A DNA stretch of 64,000 nt from Nonomuraea thailandensis (GCF_024172165.1 NZ_JAMZEB010000002.1:12483501-12547500); one strand, 5' to 3'. Shown: positions 1-8,135, numbered from the stretch's first letter. Notes: generated by a model not told the origin, from the sequence alone. Program-made: numbers and translations.

Positions 1-536
1 CCGAGGCCGCCCGCTACCTGACCGCCGCGCCGGACCGGCTCGACGCGGCCCTGAGCGCGGTCACCGACACCGGCCGGCGGGCCATCACCGACCTGCGGCA
101 CATGCTGGACCTGCTCAATCCCGGCCACGACAGCGACGGCAGGACACCGTCCGCCGGCGACCTGCACGCGCTCGTGGAGCGGACGCGCCGGGCCGGGCAG
201 CCCGTGGAGCTCGCCGAGGAGGGCGATCGTGCGGAATCGGCGGGCAGCGCCGAGTTCGTGACCTATAGGGTCGTGCAGGAATCCCTGACGAACGCCCTCA
301 AACACGCCCACGGCAGCCGCACCGTGGTCCACGTTCGCTACGGCCCCAAGGAGATCAGCGTGGCGGTCAGCACCGACGGACCGGGATCCCGGGCCGCCTC
401 TCCCGGCGGGAGCGGGCGAGGCCTGGCCGGGCTCCGCGAGCGGGTCGAGGCCCTCGGCGGCGAGTTCAGCGCCGACCGGCAGGCGGGCGGCGGCTTCCTC
501 GTCAAGGCCCGCGTCCCCGCGGGGAGCCCGGCATGA
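1..536 (+). CDS. Sensor histidine kinase, NarL type, C-terminal part
   Basis: The 5' end is cut by the window edge; the frame is open from base 3 and gives 177 residues. The start (RRAITDLRHMLDLL) matches the end of the HisKA_3 dimerisation helix, and the rest is a HATPase_c domain with the N box ESLTNALKHAHGS and a GRGLAGLRERVEALGG lid. The phosphoacceptor His and any sensor or membrane part lie outside the window. The G1 box reads STDGPGS instead of the usual DNG. It is the cognate kinase of the response regulator 180 bp downstream, as expected for this family; the signal is unknown. Its stop overlaps the start of a repeat ORF (ATGA). Confidence 0.9.
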   Translation, partial: EAARYLTAAPDRLDAALSAVTDTGRRAITDLRHMLDLLNPGHDSDGRTPSAGDLHALVERTRRAGQPVELAEEGDRAESAGSAEFVTYRVVQESLTNALKHAHGSRTVVHVRYGPKEISVAVSTDGPGSRAASPGGSGRGLAGLRERVEALGGEFSADRQAGGGFLVKARVPAGSPA

Positions 537-721
537 CGCGCCGGTCCGGTCGAGAGCCCGCGGGGATCCGGGCGATGGGGCGGGCCTTCGCCCCTGCGGG
601 GATCCGGGCGATGGGGCGGGCCGGTGTTCCTGCGGGAATCCGGGCGATGGGGCGGGCCGGCGCCCCCGTCGGGAGTCGGGTGATGCGGCGGGCCGGCGTC
701 CCAGAGGGGGGCCTGGCGTGA
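533..721 (+). CDS. Possible 62-residue repeat ORF between kinase and regulator
   Basis: This short frame starts on an ATGA overlap with the kinase stop, has a GGGGAG ribosome-site-like stretch six bases upstream, and ends on a GTGA overlap with the regulator start. Most of it is four copies of a 12-residue unit containing GIRAMGRA, encoded by a 36-bp tandem repeat. It resembles no protein family I know. It may be a translated spacer that couples the two signalling genes, or just an in-frame repeat expansion between them. The regulator has its own GAGGGGGG site, so coupling is not required. Confidence 0.35.
   Translation: MTRRSGREPAGIRAMGRAFAPAGIRAMGRAGVPAGIRAMGRAGAPVGSRVMRRAGVPEGGLA
575..718 (+). 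repeat. 36-bp tandem repeat, four copies
   Basis: Copies share a core like GGGATCCGGGCGATGGGGCG; the fourth is diverged. The unit is exactly 12 codons, so the kinase-regulator spacing grows without closing the short frame across it. Confidence 0.85.
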
Positions 722-1377
722 CCGCGCCGGTCCGGGTCCTGGTGTGCGACGACCAGGCGCTGATCCGCACCGGGTTCGCCACCATCATCGACGCCCAGCC
801 CGATCTGGAGGTGGTGGGCGAGTGCGGCGACGGCCGCGCCGCGGTCGACCTCGCCGGCCGCCTGAGCCCCGACATCGTGGTCATGGACGTGCGCATGCCG
901 GTGCTCGACGGCATCGAGGCGACCCGCCTGCTGGCCGGCGCCGGGGTGGCGGACCCCGTCAAGGTGCTCGTGGTGACCACGTTCAACCTGGACGAGTACG
1001 TCTACGAGGCGCTGCGCGCGGGCGCCAGCGGATTCCTGCTCAAGGACGCCCCACCGGCGCAGCTCCTGCACGGCATCCGCACCGTTGCCGCCGGCGCCGC
1101 GCTGCTGGCCCCCGAGGTGACCCGGCAGCTCGTCGGCAGGTACGCCTCCCGGATCCGCCCCGCCGAGCACGCCCAGGACGACGTCGCGCTGACCCCGCGC
1201 GAGCTGGAGGTGCTGCGCCTCATCGCCGACGGCCTGTCCAACAGCGAGATCGCCGCCACGCTGGTGATCAGCCAGGAGACCGTCAAGACGTACGTGTCAC
1301 GCATCCTCACCAAGCTCGATCTGCGCGACCGCGTGCAGGCGGTGGTCTACGCCTACCGCAACGGCCTGGTGACCTGA
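718..1377 (+). CDS. Response regulator, NarL/FixJ family
   Basis: This 219-residue protein has a receiver domain (residues 5-120) with the acidic pair CDD at 10-12, the phosphoacceptor Asp57 in VVMDVRMP, and a conserved LLKDAP lysine segment. A LuxR-type helix-turn-helix follows (about 158-212; LTPRELEVLRLIADGLSNSE). It should be phosphorylated by the upstream kinase and act as a DNA-binding regulator. The GTG start has a strong GAGGGGGG site seven bases upstream. The target genes cannot be read from the window. Confidence 0.93.
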   Translation: MTAPVRVLVCDDQALIRTGFATIIDAQPDLEVVGECGDGRAAVDLAGRLSPDIVVMDVRMPVLDGIEATRLLAGAGVADPVKVLVVTTFNLDEYVYEALRAGASGFLLKDAPPAQLLHGIRTVAAGAALLAPEVTRQLVGRYASRIRPAEHAQDDVALTPRELEVLRLIADGLSNSEIAATLVISQETVKTYVSRILTKLDLRDRVQAVVYAYRNGLVT

Positions 1378-1384
1378 GCCCCGT

Positions 1385-2317
1385 TCAGGCGGGGGTCAGG
1401 ACGGTCTTGCCGGCCAGCTGCCCGGCCGTGGCCTCGTCGTGGACGGCGGCCAGGTCGGTCAGCGGCCGGCGCCCGGCGACGTCGATCTTCAGCTCGCCGG
1501 CGTCCACGCGGGCGACCAGCCCGGCGAGCTGGGCGGCGTCGCTGCGGACGAAGACCTGCGCCGTTCGCACCGCGCGCCCGGCGTCCTCGGGACCGGGGGT
1601 GGTGGTGCTGACGAACGTGCCGCCGTCGGCCACCAGGTCCACGAGCTGAGCGGTCTCCTCAGGCGAGGTCGGCACCAGGTTGAGCACGACGGTGAAGCGC
1701 CCGCCGGCCGACCGGGGGAGCGGGGTGGCGGTGTAGTCGATGATCCGGTCGGCCCCGTGATCCCGGATCCGGGCCGCGCTGCGTGCGCTCGCGGTGGCGG
1801 TGACGGCGGCGCCGGCCCGCTTGGCGAGCTGGACGGCGTACCCGCCGACCGCCCCGCCCGCGCCGTTGATCAGGATCGTCTGCCCGGCCTCCAGCCCGGC
1901 GTGCTCGAACAGGGCCTGCCAGGCGGTCAGCCCGGCCGCGGGCAGGGCCGCCGCGTCGGCCAGGTCGCCCGTGCGCGGCGCCGGGGCCAGCGATTCGGCG
2001 GGGGCGACGGCGTACTCGGCGGCGGCGCCGGGCTCGCTCATCGGCAGGAAGGCCACCACCGCGTCCCCGGCCCTCCAGGCCGTCACGCCCTCGCCGACCT
2101 CGGCGATGACGCCCGCCAGGTCGAAGCCCGGGACGTGCGGCAGGTCCAGCGGGAAGACCTGCTGGAGATGACCGGCGCGGATGGCCACCTCCACCGGGTT
2201 GAACGAGGTGCCGGCCACCTTCACCAGCACCTGCCCGGGCCCGGCCGCCGGGCGGTCGGCGTCCTCGTGGACGAGCACGGAGCTGTCGCCGTAGGCGTGG
2301 AAACGCACTGCCTTCAT
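1385..2317 (-). CDS. NADP-dependent oxidoreductase, quinone reductase/zinc-free MDR type
   Basis: The 310-residue protein is a medium-chain dehydrogenase: an N-terminal GroES-like domain (VLVKVAGTSFNPVE) and a Rossmann domain with the dinucleotide loop NGAGGAVG at 151-158. The catalytic and structural zinc ligands of alcohol dehydrogenases are not seen, so it belongs with NADPH:quinone or enone reductases. It is divergent from a MarR repressor with three palindromes between them, so it is very likely the repressor's target, induced by an electrophile, quinone or similar compound. Confidence 0.88.
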   Translation of the reverse strand: MKAVRFHAYGDSSVLVHEDADRPAAGPGQVLVKVAGTSFNPVEVAIRAGHLQQVFPLDLPHVPGFDLAGVIAEVGEGVTAWRAGDAVVAFLPMSEPGAAAEYAVAPAESLAPAPRTGDLADAAALPAAGLTAWQALFEHAGLEAGQTILINGAGGAVGGYAVQLAKRAGAAVTATASARSAARIRDHGADRIIDYTATPLPRSAGGRFTVVLNLVPTSPEETAQLVDLVADGGTFVSTTTPGPEDAGRAVRTAQVFVRSDAAQLAGLVARVDAGELKIDVAGRRPLTDLAAVHDEATAGQLAGKTVLTPA

Positions 2318-2337
2318 GATGAACTCCCTCGATCATC

Positions 2338-2431
2338 GCTTCGAAGTCGAAGCATCTACGAGAACACGCTTCGAGTTCGAAGCAATCCCGGCGGGGGAGT
2401 GACGCTCGTCACATTGCTTTGAATTCGAAAC
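2338..2431. promoter_or_regulatory. Three MarR-type operators in a divergent promoter
   Basis: Three 16-bp palindromes lie between the oxidoreductase and marR: GCTTCGAAGTCGAAGC (2338-2353), GCTTCGAGTTCGAAGC (2368-2383) and GCTTTGAATTCGAAAC (2416-2431). The first pair are 30 bp apart. The third ends 16 bp before the likely marR start. The layout predicts repression of both genes. Confidence 0.85.
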
Positions 2432-2447
2432 AGGTAGGGTGGGAGCC

Positions 2448-2942
2448 GTGACGCACGAGCCGCTCGATCCCCGCCAGCTAGGGGCGTACTTCGTGCTCAG
2501 AGAGGCCGTCAGCCTGCTGGAGCATCAGATCGAGCAGCAGCTCCACGCCGACGGCGACATCAGCTACGTGCAGTTCCAGCTCCTGGCCCGCCTCCACCAC
2601 GCCTCGGAGCCGCTGACCATGACGCAGCTGGCCGACGGCGTCGTCTACAGCCGCAGCGGCCTGACGTACCAGGCGGGCCTGCTGGAGAAGGCCGGGCTCG
2701 TCGCCCGCTCCCGCGCGCCGGAGGACGAGCGCGCCACCCTGGTCAGCATCACGGCCGAGGGCCGGGCGCTGTTCGAGCGCGTCCTTCCGGGCCACGTCGA
2801 GCTCTCCCGCCGCCTGCTGTTCGACCCGCTGACCGACGACGACGTACGTCATCTCGGCGACATCATGACCCGCGTACGCGACAACCTGCGTGCCCAGCCG
2901 CCCCGCTCCGCCGCCCCCCGCAAGCGCCGCGACACCACCTGA
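2448..2942 (+). CDS. MarR family transcriptional repressor
   Basis: About 164 residues with a typical MarR winged helix (LTMTQLADGVVYSRSGLTYQ, then a DERATLVSITAEGR wing). I place the start at GTG 2448 because GGTGGGAG lies just upstream; a GTG at 2439 in the same frame is the alternative. It should bind the three palindromes before it and control itself and the divergent oxidoreductase. The C-terminal tail is basic (APRKRRDTT). Confidence 0.9.
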   Translation: MTHEPLDPRQLGAYFVLREAVSLLEHQIEQQLHADGDISYVQFQLLARLHHASEPLTMTQLADGVVYSRSGLTYQAGLLEKAGLVARSRAPEDERATLVSITAEGRALFERVLPGHVELSRRLLFDPLTDDDVRHLGDIMTRVRDNLRAQPPRSAAPRKRRDTT

Positions 2943-2960
2943 CCGCTGCGGTGCCGGCCA

Positions 2961-3070
2961 GGCCCGCCACTGACGTAGGGGTCAGGCGCGCGGTGCGGCG
3001 GGCGCGGGCAGGGCCCGCCTCTGACGTGGGGGTCAGGCGCGCGGTGCGGCGGGCGCGGGCAGGCCCGCTT
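2961..3070. repeat. 51-bp repeat covering the 3' end of the ROK gene
   Basis: Two nearly identical copies (TGACGT at 2971 and 3022) with a partial third. Each copy contains the last codons and the stop triplet of the ROK gene to the right, so the gene's 3' end looks duplicated downstream, between two convergent genes. Confidence 0.85.
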
Positions 3071-4199
3071 CGAACAGGCGGGCGTCCACCTCGTCGAGCG
3101 CCAGGCGCAGCGCGCCGAGGGCGACGCTCTCGGCGCCCAGTGTCGAGGCGCGGATCTCCGGGACGCGCAGGCAGGTGCGGCCGAGCTCGCGGGCGAGCTG
3201 GTCGAGGATGAGGTCGGCCGAGCGGGAGAAGCCGCCGCCGAGGACGACGAGCTGCGGGTCGAGGGTGAGCACCAGGGCGGCGGTGCCGACGGCGAGGTCG
3301 CGGGTGTAGCGGCGGACGGCCGTCTTGGCCGCCTTGTCGCCGGAGCGGGCGGCGTTGAACACCCAGGCGGCGGCGTCGTCGGTGCCGATGCCCGCGGGCA
3401 GGCTCGGGCAGCTCTCCAGGTGGGAGGGCGCGGTGAGCCAGCGGACGGCGCGCAGCGCGCCGATCTCGCCCGCGGCGCCGCCGTAGCCGCGCCGCAGCGT
3501 GCCGTCGATGATCAGACCGGCGCCGGTGCGCATGCCCGCCAGCAGGTAGACGATGTCGTCGGCGTCGCGGGCCGCCCCCTGCCAGCGCTCGGCGAGCGCG
3601 GCCAGCTTGCAGTCGTTCTCCACCTGGACGGGGCAGGAGAAACGGGTGGCCAGGTGCTCGGCCGGGCTCACGCTCTCCCATCCGGGCAGCGGCGTGAACA
3701 GGGCGGTGCGGCCACCGGCGTCGACCGGCCCCGTCACCCCGACGGTGATCGCCCAGATCTCGTCGGGACGCAGGCCGGCCGCGGCCAGGCACTCGTCCAC
3801 GGCGGCGTCGGCGACGGCCAGCCGTTCCGCCGGACCGGCGCCCGGGTCGACCGGCAGCCGGCTGGTCGCCGCCACCGTGCCGTCGAGGTCGGAGAGCATC
3901 GCCAGCACCTTGTGGGCGCCGACGTCCACGCCGACCACGTGACCGGTGCCGGCGTTGAACCGGTAGCGGCGGGCGGGGCGCCCGACGATGCTGCTGCCGT
4001 CGGGCTCGACGACGGTGAGCCAGCCGTCGGCGACCAGGCCCTGGACGATGACGTCCGTGCCCGGCCGGGACAGCCCGGTGCGGGCGGCCAGCTCCGTGAC
4101 GGTGGACGGCGGGTTGCCCCGCAGCACCCTGACGATGCTGAGAGCGTTGAGCTCCCGCATCCGGTTCACGTCCGTCGCGGTCGTGACCTGCTCGGTCAC
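3033..4199 (-). CDS. ROK family transcriptional regulator
   Basis: 388 residues: an N-terminal winged helix (STVTELAARTGLSRPG, about 32-47) and a ROK sugar-kinase-like domain with the ENDCKLAALAE segment and a glycine-rich VVGVDVG loop. The CxCGxxGC zinc motif usual in ROK proteins is absent (the region reads SCPSLPAGIG), which argues for a regulator without kinase activity. The start is GTG with AGGGGG six bases upstream. No sugar genes adjoin it, so the ligand is unknown. Confidence 0.88.
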   Translation of the reverse strand: MTEQVTTATDVNRMRELNALSIVRVLRGNPPSTVTELAARTGLSRPGTDVIVQGLVADGWLTVVEPDGSSIVGRPARRYRFNAGTGHVVGVDVGAHKVLAMLSDLDGTVAATSRLPVDPGAGPAERLAVADAAVDECLAAAGLRPDEIWAITVGVTGPVDAGGRTALFTPLPGWESVSPAEHLATRFSCPVQVENDCKLAALAERWQGAARDADDIVYLLAGMRTGAGLIIDGTLRRGYGGAAGEIGALRAVRWLTAPSHLESCPSLPAGIGTDDAAAWVFNAARSGDKAAKTAVRRYTRDLAVGTAALVLTLDPQLVVLGGGFSRSADLILDQLARELGRTCLRVPEIRASTLGAESVALGALRLALDEVDARLFEAGLPAPAAPRA

Positions 4200-4579
4200 C
4201 GCAGCCCCCTAGATCTCTGGCTAACGATGCGCTCTTGGCAAAGAGGGTAGTGCGGCCACAGGACATCGGACACCACTGCCCGTCAGGCGCGACGACCGAG
4301 CCGAAGCCCACCTCCCCGCCGTCTCCCTGCTCGTCTCTCTGCTCGTCTCTCTGCCGTCGGTGGCGAAGACCCGGGTGCGGTGTCCGGCTGGGCGCTCGGT
4401 CTGCGCTGCGACACCTGCGGCTGGTTCGGCACCGCGTCAACCGCTTCCGGTACGGCGGCAACAGCACCGTCACCATCGACTCGATCTCCTCCCAGTGACA
4501 CTCGGGAGGCCGGGCGTACCCGGCCCCATCACCGGAGGGCAGTTGCTCGAACCCTCCAACCCCCCTTGAATGGGGACTT
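4200..4579. other. Intergenic 380 bp, possible gene remnant
   Basis: Holds the ROK promoter side and a 12-bp duplication (CTGCTCGTCTCT, about 4328-4351). A plus-strand frame ending at 4498 (…NRFRYGGNSTVTIDSISSQ) looks more protein-like at its end than its start, so it could be a gene fragment. No family was recognised and no good start is seen. Confidence 0.3.
4232..4245. promoter_or_regulatory. Possible ROK operator
   Basis: CTCTTGGCAAAGAG (arms CTCTT/AAGAG) lies 33 bp upstream of the ROK start and could be an autoregulatory site. This rests only on symmetry and position. Confidence 0.35.
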
Positions 4580-4948
4580 ATGTTCCTCCGCAGCCCCAAG
4601 CCCTTCAGCCGGCGCCCCACCGAACTCCTGATCGGGATCGGGTTCTTCGTGGTGGTCGCCGCTTGCGCGATCACCGCCCTGCTGGTTCCCGACACCCAGG
4701 TCGAGGCGCGCTTCGCCGTCATGGGGGTGGCTGCGTGCCTGTACGCCGTGGTGGCGGCCGATCTTTGGGCCGCTGCGGTGACGGGGGTGCTGGCCTGGAC
4801 GTTGGCCACCGGCTTTCTCATTCATCCGGTCGGGGAGCTCAGTGTCACCGGAGGCTCTGATGGGATTCGCCTGCTTGCCATCATGGGGATCTCGCTGGCG
4901 GGTGGGGTTTACGGGGTCTACCGGCGGCGTGCGGACGTGGGGCGGTGA
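4580..4948 (+). CDS. Small membrane protein, DUF4118-like
   Basis: 122 residues with four hydrophobic segments (about 16-36, 44-62, 64-83 and 97-113), a basic N-terminus (SPKPFSRRP) and a basic end (YRRRADVGR). Order and spacing resemble the KdpD-type four-helix sensor module (DUF4118), here free-standing without a kinase domain. The assignment comes from topology and residue feel, not a clear motif. Its stop overlaps a GTG that opens a long repeat frame (GTGA at 4945). Confidence 0.55.
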   Translation: MFLRSPKPFSRRPTELLIGIGFFVVVAACAITALLVPDTQVEARFAVMGVAACLYAVVAADLWAAAVTGVLAWTLATGFLIHPVGELSVTGGSDGIRLLAIMGISLAGGVYGVYRRRADVGR

Positions 4949-5456
4949 CGGGGTTGGCGGCCATCGGCCCGGCGATCGTCAGCGCGGCAGCCGTCGGCCC
5001 CGCCGTCGTAGGTCCGGCGGTCGTGGGTCCGGCGGTCGTAGGTCCGGCGGTCGTGGGCCAGGCAGCCGTTGGCCCCGCCGTCGTGGACCTGGCGGTCAGT
5101 AAGTCGGCGATCGTTGGATCGGCCGTCGCGGGCCCGGCCATCGTCGGCCGGGCGGCCATTGGCCCGGCCATCGATGGGCAGGGCGGCCATCAACCCGGCC
5201 GCCATTGAATCGGCGGCCGATTAGGCGGTGGTCATCGGCCCGGCTGTCATTGGGTTGGCGGCCGTTCAGGCGGTGGGCGCCGGCCCGGCCGTGTTGGGGT
5301 TGGCGGTCGTCGGCGCGGCCGCAACGAGCCATCACCGCGCCAGCCGACATCGCGCCGGTCATCGAGCCGTCAGCGCGCCGGTCGTCAGCGCGCCGGTCAT
5401 CGGGTCGACGCGCCTTCAACCGGCGGGTTACAGGACCAGCCCTCGTCGGCCGGCCT
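4945..5456. repeat. Degenerate tandem repeat tract, 15-bp unit at its core
   Basis: About 512 bp with no recognisable gene. Around 5000-5055 the unit is a near-perfect 15-mer (GGTCCGGCGGTCGTG/A); elsewhere it decays into variants with CGGCC and GTCAT/GTCGG. Several frames on both strands stay open, giving strings such as VGPAVVGPAVV or TAGPTTAGPT. These are best read as repeat artefacts, although the plus frame 4945-5208 starts on a GTGA overlap. The tract ends at the stop of the adenosine deaminase gene. Confidence 0.8.
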
Positions 5457-6392
5457 CTAGCCGAAGGCGAAGGCGCCGGCGGCGGCGTGCTCCTGCACCA
5501 GCCGCTCCTGCTCCCCGGTCCAGCCGGCCGCCTCCCGCAGGGCGGCGAACTCCCGCGTCAGCGAGGTGGCGGACGTGGTGCGAGCGTCCGTGCCGACGGT
5601 GACGGCGAGGCCCGCCGCCAGCAGCCGGGTGGCGGGATGGGCCACCAGGCTGGGGACGGCGCCGGTCTGCACGTTGCTGATCGGGCACGTCTCCAGCGTG
5701 ATCCGATCCCGGCGCAGGCGTTCGAGCAGCGCGCCGTCCTCGGCGCAACGCACCCCGTGGCCGATCCGCCGGGCGCCGAGCACGTCGATCGCCTCCCACA
5801 CGCTCTCGGCCCCTGCCGCCTCGCCCGCGTGCACGGTGCACGGCAACCCAGCCCGATGCGCCAGGTCGAAGGCGGGCCGGTGCGGCGTGCCCGGGTACAC
5901 CCGCTCGTCGCCGGCCAGGTCGAGCCCACTGACCACGTCGCGGCGCCGTACGGCGAGGTCGGCGACGGCGAGGCTCTCCTCGGGGCTCTGGTGACGCAGA
6001 CAGCACAGCAGCAGCGCCGTTCGCACGCCCGTCGCGGCCCGCCCCTCCGCCAGCCCCGCGGCGACCGCCGACACCGCCTCGTCCGGCGTCATCCCCAGCC
6101 GCCCGTGCTGCTGCGGCGCGAACCTCGCCTCACCGTGGACGACACCGTCAGCACTCCAGTCCTCCACCAGCTCCCGCGCCGCCCGGCGCAGTGCTTCGGG
6201 CGTCTGCAGAACCCGTAGCGGCAGATCGAAGTAGGTGAGGTAGCGCGTCAGACTGCCGCAGTCGGCAGGCGCTGTGACCAACTCCGCCACCGGACGGTCC
6301 ACGGCGATGCCCTGTTCGCGGGCCAGCTCGGCGATCGTGTCGGGGCGTACGGAGCCGTCGAGATGGCAGTGCAGGTCATGGCGGCCGGTCAT
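5457..6392 (-). CDS. add: Adenosine deaminase
   Basis: 311 residues of the metal-dependent amidohydrolase fold: HCHLDGS near the N-terminus (zinc ligands), TVHAGEAAG, RIGHGVRC, and the late metal Asp in VGTDART. The usual TDD pair is TDA here, a variant I associate with some actinobacterial deaminases. It converts adenosine or deoxyadenosine to the inosine form. The start overlaps the upstream nucleoside hydrolase stop by four bases (ATGA 6389-6392), so the two form a purine salvage operon under the divergent LacI protein. Confidence 0.88.
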   Translation of the reverse strand: MTGRHDLHCHLDGSVRPDTIAELAREQGIAVDRPVAELVTAPADCGSLTRYLTYFDLPLRVLQTPEALRRAARELVEDWSADGVVHGEARFAPQQHGRLGMTPDEAVSAVAAGLAEGRAATGVRTALLLCCLRHQSPEESLAVADLAVRRRDVVSGLDLAGDERVYPGTPHRPAFDLAHRAGLPCTVHAGEAAGAESVWEAIDVLGARRIGHGVRCAEDGALLERLRRDRITLETCPISNVQTGAVPSLVAHPATRLLAAGLAVTVGTDARTTSATSLTREFAALREAAGWTGEQERLVQEHAAAGAFAFG

Positions 6393-8065
6393 GCGGATCC
6401 TTCCGTCAGTCGCTCGGGAGCGTGGCCGTCCCAGAGCGCGGGAGTGTGGGCGTCCGGGGGTGTAGGGGTGCGGGTGTCCTGGGGTGTGGGAGCACGGACG
6501 TGTTGAGGCGCGGGGCCGCAGGCGTCCTGGGGTGTAGGGGTGTGGGCGTCCTGGGGTGCGGGAGTGCGGACGTGCCGAGGTGCGGGACTGGGGGTGGGGG
6601 TGTCCTTGGGGGTTGTGGTGAGGGCGGCGAAGAGCAGGTGCTTGAAGCCTCGCTCGTCGACCCGGCGGACCAGGGTCACGTTCGGTGGGGGCGCCGCGCG
6701 ACGGCGGTCGATGATGAGCTGGCCGCGGGTCTCGTCGCCGACCGCCACGTCCACGTGGGCCTGCTCGCTGTCGAGGACCAGTTCGGGACGCAGGGCCACC
6801 GCCGTCGCGACGGGGTCGGGAAGGTCGTAGCCGGCCAGGCCCGTGACGTCGCGGGCCCAGTCGGCGACGGTCCGGTTGATCCGGTGGGCGAAGGTGGCCA
6901 GGGGAGTGCCGAGGCCTTCCAGTCGGCGCTGGTCTTGGGGGGTCATGACGGCGTACTTGCGGGAGACGTCCCACCCGATCCAGGTGACCCGGTCGGGCGT
7001 GGCTGCCTGCAGGACCACGCGGGCGGCCTCGGGGTCGGCCCAGACGTTGAACTCCGCGGTGGGGGAGATGTTGCCGCGCAGGTCCGCCGCGCCCGCCATG
7101 CAGTAGACGTGACGGAACCTGGTCAGCAGCTCACGGTCGCGGAGCAGCGCGGCGGCGAGGTTGGTGAGCGGGCCCAGAGTGACTAGCGTCAGCTCGCCCG
7201 GGTGGCGGCGGGGGAGCGACAACAGCACGTCCACCGCGTGACCGGCCGCAGGACCGCGCGCCGGGTCGGGCAGACCGGCGTCGCCCATGCCATCGAGCCC
7301 GTGAACGTGCTGGGCGGTGGACGGCGGCCGCGTCAACGGCCGATCACAACCCGGGTGGACGGGGACATCGGCATGCCCGGCCAGCTCCAGCGTGATCAGG
7401 GCGTTGCGAGTGGCCGTGGCCAGCGGCACGTTGCCCGCCACGGTGGTCACGGCACGGACGTCACCACCACCGCCCACGGGCACATCGCCGCCCCTGCCCC
7501 CGGGTGCACCGCCGTCGGCGCCGGATGCGCCACCCCTGACGCCGGGTGTACCGCCGCGGGTGTCTGCGGTCAGGTCGCCACCGCTTGCGGACAGATCGCC
7601 CCGGGTGGGCGCACCGCTGTCACCATCGAGGACGGGCACGTCGCTGCTGGCCAGTGCGGGTGGTGTGCCGCTGCTGGCGACCGCGGGCACGTCATCGCTC
7701 TGGGCAGTGGGTGAACGGTCGTTGTCGAGTGGTGGCGCACCGCTGCTGGCGGGGGCGGCTGGGGCGCCGCTGTTTGCGACCGCGGGCACGTTGCCGCTCT
7801 GGGCAGTGGGTGGACCGCAGTCGTTGAGGGGTGGCGCACCGCTGCTGGCGAGCTCGGGCAGGTCACCGTCGCCGGTCGCAAGTACGCCGCCACCGTCGGC
7901 CGCAGGCGAGTCCCCACCGCCAGCCGCAGGCGAACCGCCGTCGGCGACCGTAGGCGAGCTGACGCAGTCGGCCGCAGGTGAGCTGACGCCGGCGACCGCC
8001 AGTAGCAGGGCCACCGCGTCGTCGGAGCCGGTGTCGGTGTCGATGAGGAGGGAGAGTCCCGGCAC
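6389..8065 (-). CDS. Inosine/uridine-type nucleoside hydrolase with huge insertion
   Basis: 558 residues against roughly 310-330 for the family. The calcium-binding signature DTDTGSDD is at 9-16, and the fold resumes at VRAVTTVAGNV near residue 202, followed by GPLTNLA, AEFNVWADPEAA and DLPDPVATAVAL. Between them lie about 174 low-complexity residues where family members have about ten. The C-terminus has a further tail of PQDA/PAPQ repeats. It should split nucleosides into base and ribose, feeding on with the coupled adenosine deaminase. GTG start with AGGTGA upstream. Confidence 0.85.
   Translation of the reverse strand: MPGLSLLIDTDTGSDDAVALLLAVAGVSSPAADCVSSPTVADGGSPAAGGGDSPAADGGGVLATGDGDLPELASSGAPPLNDCGPPTAQSGNVPAVANSGAPAAPASSGAPPLDNDRSPTAQSDDVPAVASSGTPPALASSDVPVLDGDSGAPTRGDLSASGGDLTADTRGGTPGVRGGASGADGGAPGGRGGDVPVGGGGDVRAVTTVAGNVPLATATRNALITLELAGHADVPVHPGCDRPLTRPPSTAQHVHGLDGMGDAGLPDPARGPAAGHAVDVLLSLPRRHPGELTLVTLGPLTNLAAALLRDRELLTRFRHVYCMAGAADLRGNISPTAEFNVWADPEAARVVLQAATPDRVTWIGWDVSRKYAVMTPQDQRRLEGLGTPLATFAHRINRTVADWARDVTGLAGYDLPDPVATAVALRPELVLDSEQAHVDVAVGDETRGQLIIDRRRAAPPPNVTLVRRVDERGFKHLLFAALTTTPKDTPTPSPAPRHVRTPAPQDAHTPTPQDACGPAPQHVRAPTPQDTRTPTPPDAHTPALWDGHAPERLTEGSA
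6425..6600. repeat. 24-bp repeats encoding the nucleoside hydrolase tail
   Basis: The unit around GCGTCCTGGGGTGTAGGGG recurs about every 24 bp, giving an eight-residue Pro/Gln/Asp/Thr-rich tail just before the stop codon. Confidence 0.75.
7465..7987. repeat. In-frame low-complexity insertion in nucleoside hydrolase
   Basis: About 520 bp encode a Gly/Pro/Ser/Ala/Asp-rich stretch. It includes a 99-bp (33-codon) unit starting at SSGAPPL, present twice and a third time in part, flanked by shorter degenerate repeats. The frame stays open throughout. Confidence 0.85.
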
Positions 8066-8076
8066 GCGTCACCTTT

Positions 8077-8119
8077 TCTAATCGATTAGATCCGGATGCA
8101 TCATCTAATCGATTAGATG
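8077..8119. promoter_or_regulatory. Two LacI-type operators, nucleoside salvage
   Basis: TCTAATCGATTAGA (8077-8090) and CATCTAATCGATTAGATG (8102-8119) are perfect palindromes with centres 27 bp apart. They lie between the hydrolase start (8065) and the lacI start (8136), so one repressor can silence both directions. Confidence 0.88.
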
Positions 8120-8135
8120 CGAGAATGTAAAGCCC

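Noticed and set aside
4990..5110. Regular repeats that could be taken for a CRISPR array
   Set aside because: Units are 15 bp without unique spacers, and no cas genes are present. The same holds for the 31-33 bp array at 9290-9522.
4881..5205. Minus-strand frames encoding TAGPT and DRRTYD-type repeats
   Set aside because: All frames of the 15-bp repeat tract are open, there is no promoter or ribosome site, and no family is recognisable.
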